Below are positions 41,884 through 52,118 of a stretch of 64,000 nt of DNA, one piece after another. A model generated the notes under the pieces. The model worked only from the letters and a program-made list of their open reading frames with translations, made no database searches and was not told where the DNA came from. Location of the stretch: NCBI RefSeq assembly GCF_016097555.1, contig NC_054713.1:7901462-7965461 (forward strand). Direction: 5' to 3'. Both the position numbers and the translations under genes were made by a program. Position 1 is the stretch's first letter, and each line of letters opens with the position of its first letter. Source of the DNA: Gigantopelta aegis (taxonomy: Eukaryota > Mollusca > Gastropoda > Neomphalida > Peltospiridae).

Positions 41884-43095
41884 TGGGACCTAATTCACTA
41901 AACTCTCGCAACTTTGCGATCTCGCAGTGCAGTGCTAAAAGATTTCCAAAGAGAATGCATTCCCAGTCTGGAGCTCCACGCAGTAAGACGTGTTTGTTTC
42001 GCTTGTGCACACTGCACGTGCTTTCGTGTGCTCGACTTGGGGGTCCTTCATTTCGTTGTTTTTGTCAGCGAAATGAAGTTTTCTACTGGGATGTATCCGG
42101 CCATTGGAACTGATTGAACGCTGGAACGCTTCTCGTTTCGACAGTCTGCACCACCAGGTTGGATTCTTTTTCAGCGAGATTCCTCGCCTCCACGTCATTT
42201 CTCCGTCTGACTATGTTGACTTGTTTTTTCGTGACTCGTATGACGACCATTCTGCAGAACGCCACGGTTTTTCTCGTTTAGTCTCTACATGTCCGAGCCT
42301 GTCCTACCAGCACTGGAAGATTGACCGCCCCACTCTAAGAAGAAATAGGAAGCGGGGTCGGCCCCTACTACTCTTTTTCTAGACTTTACATTGCTTTATA
42401 ATGATACCATCTCGTATCCTCCGGAGTCGGGCCCGTCCGCACCACTATACCAACCCATGACGACTGGACTATACCCTAGTCTGATACTCTACTCGTTCAG
42501 ACGGATCCGGCTTCTCAAGATCTGTATTTCAGCACAGCACACCTTCAACGTCTATCAACTGTCAATCTAGGGGTTTTCTTGACGGGATGCAACCCATCTC
42601 GTCCCTTTAAGCTGTGCACCCAACAGGCCTTAACGAGGCCACTCGCGTGGACATATCGATCGGACTTTAAACGTTTAGATATGCGTTCAAAATTTTATGT
42701 CGAAATTACTTCTTTTTTGTAATATTATTAAATAGTCCGATCCTCTCTTCTTTCTCTTATTTAATTTTGGACTGTCCTTCTAAAATGCTCCAAATTATAT
42801 AAATATTCGGCCGAGCAGTCAATTCTTTTTTATTTTTGGCTTGTAACCTTTTTCTTTTTTTATTTATTCTATTAACGTTTTTACTAATTGCTATTTTCAA
42901 AATTCTGCCCATTTTCAACCCCCCCCCCCCTCCATCCCGAGTCAGGGCACCGATCTTATCAGAGGTCAGACTCGGGATGGGCGTGTTCGAAACCCTAGTG
43001 GTATATGGGCACGTTAAACTAGTTATCATCATCATCAAAGAGAATGCTTTGTTGTCTAACAGGATGCTAAGAGATCTTTGTGAATTAGGCCCCTA
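41884..43095. mobile_element. Second GGGCCTAATTCAC MITE carrying a full retroposon copy
   Basis: The MITE ends at 43093 with GTGAATTAGGCCCC. A 1,078-bp retroposon (41959-43036) ending (ATC)n is inserted with an 11-bp target duplication, AAAGAGAATGC (41948-41958 and 43037-43047). The retroposon recurs at 47550-48611 and 55438-56440. Its short ORFs are not recognised. Confidence 0.82.
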
Positions 43096-43207
43096 GCTCC
43101 GTATTCATAAACGTACTTAAGTCAGTGTATGATACTTATTTGTGTACTTTAAGTATGTATTTAGGTATCATACATTGACTTAAGTACGTTTATGAATACG
43201 GAGCCTG
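43096..43207. mobile_element. Fold-back MITE, family 5
   Basis: A near-perfect hairpin of about 110 bp with arms GCTCCGTATTCATAAACG and CGTTTATGAATACGGAGC. Confidence 0.88.
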
Positions 43208-43843
43208 ATCTGTAACTCTACCCGATAAAACTACACACAAAATGTCAGGTAACTATGATGCACTGTGAAAAAAAGTACACAAGACCACCATATGTGGGAT
43301 TGTTGTAATCAATTCAATGACCATACTTCTGCGAAAAAAAAGGCAAATCCTCAAGCTTGACCTGCAAGTGTACAAGGTAAAGTCGTGCTAACTTCAAGTG
43401 TCATAACAGTAAAACCTCAAACATATCAAACCTGATTTTTACCTTTACGTGATAAAGCTATATACAGAATATCACCTCAAAAAATGTCCGGAAACTATTA
43501 TAAAATAACTTTAAAAAAGAAAAACAAGAGCACAAACAAACAATAACAAATAAATAAATAAATAAATAAGTAAAATAAATAAATGAAATAAAAAATAAAA
43601 TAAAAAATAAAATAAAGATAAAATGAAATGACCCCCCCCCCCCCCCCCACCCCCCCCCCCTCCCCCAAAAAAACCCCACCCCCAACAACAACCCCACAAA
43701 AACCCCAAAACAATATAATACAAAATAAATATAAATAAATAATTCTTCATACAGTTGACAAAACCACTGGTAATAACTGACTTACTTAGTATCATGCATA
43801 ATATATTATGATGTGGCACACAGCTAGAGAAATCCATGCTGAT
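43208..43843. other. 3' flank of HyalA
   Basis: Low-complexity AAATAAAT and C-rich runs (43632-43670). The last 200 bp resemble the 3' flank of HyalB at 56800-56960 (ATTCTTCAT-CAGTTGACAAA), marking the duplicated unit. Confidence 0.6.
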
Positions 43844-44386
43844 CTACACCGGTTTAGAACAACGCGGCCCGCGCCACCCAGGCAAACAGTGGCAGACGTA
43901 ATTACCATACGGAGCTTCTTTTCTGTTTGCAAATCCATCCGTCTTCTGCTCAAACGTATTCACGAACTTTATCGAGTCCTTTCGTGAAAGATCATCGAAG
44001 CTCGTAAAGTTTGTACGTGTGAATTCGGTATTTTTCGTCGGCACCTTTTGTGCAGCATCGGCATATTCCGTCCACTTCATTCGTACATCATCGGCATATT
44101 CCGTCCATGGCTTCCTGCAAGCGATTTTGTTGTTTTGCCTCAAATGCTGCTGCGTCATGGCTTCGTAATCTTTACGTACGCACCGACCGTGACCACTGCA
44201 GTGTTCTCTGTAGCACGATGTCGTAAAAGCCGTCAATTTCACGACAAACGGACCGAGTACGGTCTTGATATACGTCTGAAGTTTGTGGCATTCGTCTTTG
44301 AGGTGAAACAGGGAAGAACTGCCCCACAAAACGACCCCGGACGCCCCCATGTCCGCCGGTTCTTTGATGGAAATATCGAGATCTTG
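43844..44386 (-). CDS. HyalA exon 5 (C-terminal, EGF-like)
   Basis: The acceptor CTGTTGTAG precedes CAAGATCTCGATATTTCC. It encodes 180 residues to the stop and contains GVVLWGSS and the six-cysteine EGF-like module. A 30-residue insert rich in EYAD repeats sits between the EGF half-motifs (about 370-450), longer than in typical EGF loops. Confidence 0.92.
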   Translation of the reverse strand, partial: QDLDISIKEPADMGASGVVLWGSSSLFHLKDECHKLQTYIKTVLGPFVVKLTAFTTSCYREHCSGHGRCVRKDYEAMTQQHLRQNNKIACRKPWTEYADDVRMKWTEYADAAQKVPTKNTEFTRTNFTSFDDLSRKDSIKFVNTFEQKTDGFANRKEAPYGNYVCHCLPGWRGPRCSKPV

Positions 44387-47300
44387 CTACAACAGAAAGA
44401 TAAACAAAATTCTGAGTATAAATTTAGTCTGGGAAAAATGCCGGATGTTGCGGAAATGTCCGATGTTTACCGAATGGTTAGGTCAAACTACCCGATGGGT
44501 CGAACACTCTCGAACACTGACGGGATTCAATTGTATATGCATATTTTACCAACCTGTGTAAAAGTATATTATCTAAGCGTTGACATGACTACTATATAAA
44601 AGAAAAAGAAAGTTAAAAGTCGATTTGTGACTACTGATTAGATAGGAAACCCGCAACATTTTTCCAATAGTAGCAACAGATCTTTTATATGCACCATCCC
44701 AGACAGGATAGCACATACCATGACATTTGATATACCAGACATGGTGCACTGGCTGGAGCGAGAAATAGCCAAATGGTTCCACCAACGGGGATCGATCCTA
44801 AACCAACAGCACATCAGGCAAGCGCTTTACCGCTGTGCTTCGTTCCGCCCTCACATTTGTTTATGAACAATGAACAATTGCTGTTCTTTTGAATGTTTGG
44901 GGTTTTTTTGTCTTTTTTTTGGGGGGGGGGGGGGGGGTCTAGTTTTAGTTTTAAAATCATTTGTGTGATTTTTTGTTTGTGCTTTTATTTTCTAAAGCCA
45001 CATTACCTCATCGAAGAAAACCTTCTTAACCTGGCACATGCTGTAAGGCATTATGGGTCGGTAGAGTTCGTTAAATTTCGCCTGTACTCGGAGGGTTTCG
45101 TTGATCTGCCGTCGGACATATTCGACCCGTGGTTTGCGGGGTATAGTCGGGTTTGTGTAGATGCGAGGGAAAAGACCGGCACTTGTTTTGAACAACCAAC
45201 CAATTCTGTAAAACAAACAAAGACAAGTTATACATACATTTTCAAAGTTCGTGTTATCTTCAAAAAGGCAATACAGTTTGCAAGTTTGTACGTATATAGT
45301 TATATAGATAGATAAATAACTAGTTTAACGTGCGTATATACTACTAGGTTTTCGAAGACGCCCATTCAAAGTCCGACCTCCGAAAAGATTGGTGGCTTGA
45401 CTGGGGGGGGCGGGGGGGGGGGGGCGGGGGACGAGTTCAAAATGGGCAGAATTGTGAAAAATAGCAATTAGTAAAAAAGTTAATAGAATAAAAAAAAAGT
45501 TACAACCAAAATATAAAAAGAATTAACTCCTCGGCCGAATATTTATATAATTTGGAGCATTTTAGATGGACGGTCCAAAATAAATAAGAGAAAGAAGAGA
45601 GGATCGGACTATTTAATAATATTAAAAAAATGTAATTTTGACAAAAATTTGAACGAAGGTCTAAATGTTTAAAGTCCGATCTATATGTCCACGTGAGTGG
45701 CCGCGTTAAGGCCATTAGGGTGCACAGCTTGTGGGAACGAGATGGGTTGCATCCCAAGAAAACCCCTAGATTGACAGGTGTAGTTCTGTGTTGAAATACA
45801 GAGTTTTAGTCCAAAAATAAAATTAGAGTGCTCGGTCGAAAAGGTTTTAAGGTGATTTGAGCAATTTGGACGGGCTATCAAAAATAAAGTTTGTTGGACT
45901 ATTTAGAAAAAAACTAAAACATTTTTTAATTACAGCTAAAATGTTTATAAAGTCCGACTAAGCCCTTGCTTAGAGGCAAAGTTCTTGGAGGTTGGCCTAC
46001 GGCGAACTGATGAGCGGGGAACCGGCAAAGGCTGGGATGAAGTGCTTCCATCTCTGGTCGGCGAGGATGGTGATGAACTCCGGTAGTCGTTGCCGAAAAG
46101 AGCCTTGACAGTCCTGTGCATGGTGTGGCTATCCATCTCTCTAACCAGGACTGCTTGTCGGTAGACTCCTTCTCGGCGCTGAGTTAGTACCAACCCCGTC
46201 TTGCCGGCTGTAGATTTGATGGTGTGTAGCTCGTAAGCGCTTCCATCAGGCAATTGTTGTAGCTCTGGTTCCACTAGTGCGCCCATCAGTGATGCCTGAT
46301 ACCCCTGCACGAATTTGTCCCCCTGCACGAACTTCAGGAAGCCGGACCTGATTTTCCCTATCTGAACTTTCCAGACGGCTTCCGAGTCGGAGGGGGACGG
46401 TGCTGGTGAAGGTGGAGACCTTGCCTTGTCAGGCTGGTTGCTCGGGTGAGCGACGGCCTTTCTCTTCGCAACGGCTCCTGCCCGAACCGCTACCTTCCGA
46501 ACTGGCGAGACTGGTGACAGTGGCCAGTTACGTATAGGCGGTGGCTTAGAGGGAGATGGAGGTCCGTCTGCGGGAGTCTCGCACATCGGCGCGTTGAAAG
46601 CATCTCTCGGTGTTGACGGCGGGTCCAGATGAGCTGGTCCTTTCGTCTTGGATCGAGTCGGGGGCGGCGACGCAGAAGGAACCGCCTCTGGCGGTTGAGT
46701 CGCCAGTTTTGCAGCCCCCCCCCCCCCCCCCCCCCGTGCCGTCCCTGGCGCACTTTTTATCTTCATCCACCTTTTCCTCTTCGTCTTCTCGACCGCGTCG
46801 CTGAACACCAAAGTCACGGTTGCCCGTGACCCGGTGTACGCGATGCGGTACTCGAGTAAGTCCCAGTAGCTTTGTATCAGTCCCCCCAGGTGTGTATGTG
46901 TGGGGTAATGCGATAGAAACTGATGACACGTCTAATCTCATCGTGAGTAAAGCTGAGAGTGATATAGTTAGAAAAACCCTTGCTATACAGGCGCGAGGAG
47001 AGGGGGTGGGGGAGTGTGTCTAGACTATAGCGAACAAAATTTATACGAGGGTCGACAAAAATAAATTTAAAAAAAGAAGAAAATCCCTAGAAAATGTGCT
47101 TGAGCAGGGATGTTCTTCGACCCCCGAAACACTCCGCCAAAACACGCACCTACTTATGTTTTCAACCACAAACTTTAAAAGAATATCAGGGGCGGGGCAT
47201 AGCCCAGTGGTAAAGCGCTCGCTTGATGCGCGGTCGGTTTGGGATTGATCCTCGTTGGTGGACCCAATGAGCTATTTCAATATCTGTGTGGCCATTAACT

Positions 47301-50300
47301 CTTATGTCCGACGCCATATAACCGTAATTAAATGCGTTGAGTGCATCGTTAAATAAATAATTTCCTTCCTTTAAAACTTCGACAGTGATAATGACATTTC
47401 ATACCACTATCAAAAGGGTCAGTTCAACGCAACGCTTTAATTGGGGGAATTGTTGGGAGGATTGGTGATGTTTGTTACGAGTTGTGGAACGTTTTCAAAA
47501 CAATGTCTCTTTTTGTTTTTCATAAAGTAAAATGCAGTCAACCATGGTCATTCCCAGTCTGGAGCTCCTCGCGGTAAGACGTGTTTGTTTCGCTTGTGCA
47601 CACTGCACGTGCTTTCGCAGCTCGACTTGGGGATCCTTCACTTGGTTGTTTTTATCAGCGAAGTGAAGTTTTCTACTGGGATGTATGCGGCCATTGGAAC
47701 TGATTGAACGCTGGAACGCTTCTCGTTTCCACAGTCTGCACCACCAGGCTGGATTCTTTTTTTTGGGCGAGATTCCTCGCCTCCACGTCATTTCTCCGTC
47801 TGACTATGTTGACTTGTTTTTTCGTGACTCGTATGGCGGCCATTCTGCAGAACGCCACGGTTGTTCGCGTTTAGTCTCTACATGGCCGAGCCTGTCCTAA
47901 CAGCACTGGAAGATTGACCGCCCCACTCTAAGAAGAAATAGGAAGCGGGGTCGGCCACTACTACTCTTTTCTAGACTTTACTTTGTTTTATTGTGATACC
48001 ATCTCGTATCCTCAGGAGTTGGGCCCGTCCGCACCACTAAACCAACCCATGACGACTGGACTATACCCTAGTCTGATTCTCTCTCGTTCAGACGGATCCG
48101 CCTTCTCAAGATCTGTATTTCAGCACAGCACTACACCTTCAACGTCTATTGACTGTCAATCTAGGGGCTTTCTTGACGGAATGCAACCCATCTCCCTAAC
48201 GGCCTTAACGAGGCCACTCACGTGGACATATCGATCGGACTTTAAACTTTTAGATCTGCGTTCAAAATTTTATATCGAAATTATTTCTTTCTGGGTTTTT
48301 TAAATATTATTAAATAGTCCGATCCTCTCTTCTTTCTCTTATTTAATTTTGGACTGTCCTTTTAAAATGCTCCAAATTATATAAATATTCGGCCGAGTAG
48401 TCAATTCTTTTTATTTTTGGCTTGTAACTTTTATTTTTTATTTATTCTATTAACTTTTTTACTAATTGCTATTTCAAAAATTCTGCCCATTTTCAACTCT
48501 ACCCTTCCCCACTCCCGAGTCAGGCCACCTATCTTATCGGAGGTCGGACTCTGGATGGGCGTGTTCGAAACCCTAGTGGTATATGGGCACGTTAAACTAG
48601 TTATCATCACGAACCATGGCCATTTTTTTCCTCATGATATACATTGTGTATTTATAACAAAAAAGAAAAAGAAACTAAGAAAGAAACAAGTTCCATCGAG
48701 TGAGACTGATCCCGCGACCTCACGCGTCTCAGACAACCACTCTACCGCTGACATACACATCCCGTACACTCGGTTAACGAGTACTACAGTATGTACTTAC
48801 TCGTCATTAGTCCTCGATGTGGAAGGGTTGACACACGTCAGGAAAGGAAGGAAGGAAGGAAGGAAGGAAATATTTTATTTAACGACACACTTAACACATT
48901 TTATTTACGTTTATATGGCGTCGGACATATAATGACCACACAGATATTGAGAGAGGAAACCCGCTGTCGCCACTTGATGGGCTACTCTTTCTGATTAGAA
49001 GCAAGGGATCTTTTATATGCACCATCCCACAGACAGGATAGTACATACAACTATATTTGTTACACCAGTTGTGGAACACTGGCTGTAACGAGAAATAGCT
49101 CAATGAGCCCACCGACGGGAATCGATCCTAGATCGATCGCGCATCAGGCGAGCGCTGTACCACTGAGCTACGTCCCGCCCTTGGCACAAGTCAGATGCCC
49201 GAGTGAAACTCCGTAACATCTCGGTAAACGAATACCACAGTACGTTCTTACTTGTCATTAGCCTTCGACGTGGAAGGGTTGTTACACGTCAGATGACTCG
49301 GCGAAGCTCCGTAACACCTCGGGAAACCATAGTAACCCCATTTACCATCCGGTCGCAGATATCTTGACAGTTGTAATGTCCCTTCCATGAACAATCTGGA
49401 AATAGAATTTATTCTGATACTAATATAGAGATTTGAAGGAGAAAAAGAAGAATAAGAAAAAGAAGAAGAAGAAGAAGAAGAAGAAGGAGGAGGAGACGAA
49501 AAAGAAGGAGAAGAAGAAGAAGAAGAAGAAGAAGAAGAAAAAGAAGGAGAAGAAGAAGAAGAAGAAAAAGAAGAAATTTATTCTGATATTAATATAGAGA
49601 TTTGAAGGAGAAGAAGAAGAAGAAGAAGAAGAAAAAGAAGAAGGAGAAGAAAACAAAACAAATATACTCTATGAAGGCTGTCGATTAAAACTGCAGATAT
49701 GTTTCCATTTTTCGTTCTCAATATATGAGACTAGATTGCAGCTTTAAGTGTGTAAAGGCCAGTACATACGGTTCAACATTTTTGGCCTCAGAATGGAAAT
49801 AGCATAATGTCCAACCAATATAGACAGCATAGATATGCACCAATATTTTGAAATAGGGGCCAACAAGATCCAACCTGAAATTGACCTAGTACACACACTT
49901 CAACATTTGTGACCAAGCGGGGGCGGGGTGTAGCTCAGTGGTACAGCACTCGCTTGATACATGGTCGGTTTGGGATCAATCCCCACCGATGGGCCCACTG
50001 GGTTATTTCTCGTTCCAGCCAGTGTATCACGACTGATATATCAAAGACCGTGGTATGTGCTCTCCTGTCTGTGGGATGGTACATATAAAAGATCCCCTGC
50101 TACTAATGGAAAAATGGAGTGGGTTTCCTCTGTAAGACTATATGTCAAAATTACCAAATTTTGGATATCCAATAGCCGATGATTAACAAATCATTGTGCT
50201 CTAGTGCTGTCGTTAAACAAAACAAAATTAACAAACAAACTTTGGACCAACAGCCAGTACACCACGACTTGTATATCAAAGGCCGTGGTATGTGCTACCC

Positions 50301-52052
50301 TGCCTGTGGGATGGTGCATATAAAAGATCCCTTGCTACTAATGGAAAAAAGTAGCGGGTTTCCTCTGTAAGACTACATGTCAAAATTACCACTTCCAAGC
50401 TAACTCACAATGAAGCTGGACGCTGTCGCCTGTGCTCTCGACCCCCCCCCCCCCCCCCACACACACACACCCTGGGGGGCTTGACTGCAAGCTCTGGATC
50501 GCTGCAGGAGTTTCGCGTCGTGTACACCGGGTCACGGGCAACCGTGATTTTGGTGTACGGCGACTCGGACTCGTAGAAGAGGAAGGGAAGAGGACGGAGG
50601 AAGAAGAAACGTGTGCCAGGGGTGGCTCAGGGGGGAACAAAACTGGCGGCTCAACCGCCAGCGGCGGTCCCTTCTGCGTCGCCACCCCCGGCTCGGCGCA
50701 AAACGAAAGGACCTACTCATCCGGACCCGCCGTCAACACCGAGGGATGCTCTCAACGCGCCGATGTGTGAGACGCCCGCAGATGGACCTCCATCTCCCTC
50801 TACGCCACCGCCTACACGTAACTGGCCACTGTCACCAGTCTTGCCAGTTCGGAAGGCGGCGGTCCGGGCAGGAGCCATTGCGAAGAGGATTGCCGTCGCT
50901 CACCCGAGCGACCAGCCTGACAAGGCAAGGCCTCCACCTTCACAGGCACAGTCCCCCTCCGATCTTATCGGAGGTCGGACTCGGGATGGGCGTGTTCGAA
51001 ACCCTAGTGGTATATGGGCACGTTAAACTGGTTATCATCATCATCATCATCATCAAAATTACCAAATGTTTGATATCCAATGGCCGATGATTAAGAAATC
51101 AGTGTGCTATAGTGGTGTCGTTAAACAAAACAAACGTTTTGTGGCGCAACAGAAAAAAAAGAAAAAAAAGAAGAAAAACAAAAAAAACAAAAACAAGAAT
51201 GAAAAGAAACATGGCTAGGACCAGTAAATAGCTTCAACATTTGTGACGCAAAAAAAGTTGAAACGTGTGTACTGGCCTTTACTTACCTAGCGGCATTCTC
51301 AAACTCCCTCGCGGCTTCGTTCCAAATTTGAGTCTTGTTCGTCCAAGATGGGAACCTGGATTTAACCAGATCTACCGATCGCTGCTTGTAGATGAACAGC
51401 GCGTCGAAGTTTTGACCGAACAGTGGCCGCCATGCTTCAAAATCGATGACGGCAAGACCGTCGAAATGTTTATTAGGGATGACCTCACGGATTCGACTGA
51501 CAACGTTCTCGTAGTGTCTTTTTCTGTTCGCAACCTGTCGAAATAAATATCAGATTTAAGCAGGGGCGGATAAACGATTTCTAAGGGGGGGGGGGGGTGT
51601 CCACATAATGTTAAAAAAGTCGGCGTATTTGAGTGATGAAAAGAAAGCAAGTGGGTCTCTAGGGTGTTAGAGGGCTTAATCTCTGAAAAATTTAGAAATA
51701 AGGAAAGTTTCTTTTGTTTACAGATACCACTAGACCACACTGATTAATTAATCATCGGCTATTGGACATTTGGTAATTCTGACTCGTAGTTCATCAGAGG
51801 AAACCCGCTACATTTATTTTCTGATGCAGCAAGGGATCTTTTATATGCACCAATTGTGGTGCACTGGTTGGAACGAGAAAAAACCCAATCAGTTGAACGA
51901 ATCCATCGAGGTGGTTCGATCCTGTGATGAAAGCACCTCAAGCGAACACTCAACCGACTGAGCTAAATTCCGCCTCCTTGAAAAAAGGATGCGCGACATA
52001 CATTTTTAGGGAAATTTAGTGATAAATAAATAAAAAAAGTCAGTGAAATGGG

Positions 52053-52118
<66 letters not shown>

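Noticed and set aside
44048..44599. 183-codon plus-strand ORF over HyalA exon 5, with a partner at 57170-57685
   Set aside because: Antisense shadow of the hyaluronidase exon; it is shared by both copies only because the exon is duplicated.
49420..49656. Phe/Ser-rich ORF
   Set aside because: Antisense translation of the (GAA)n tract.
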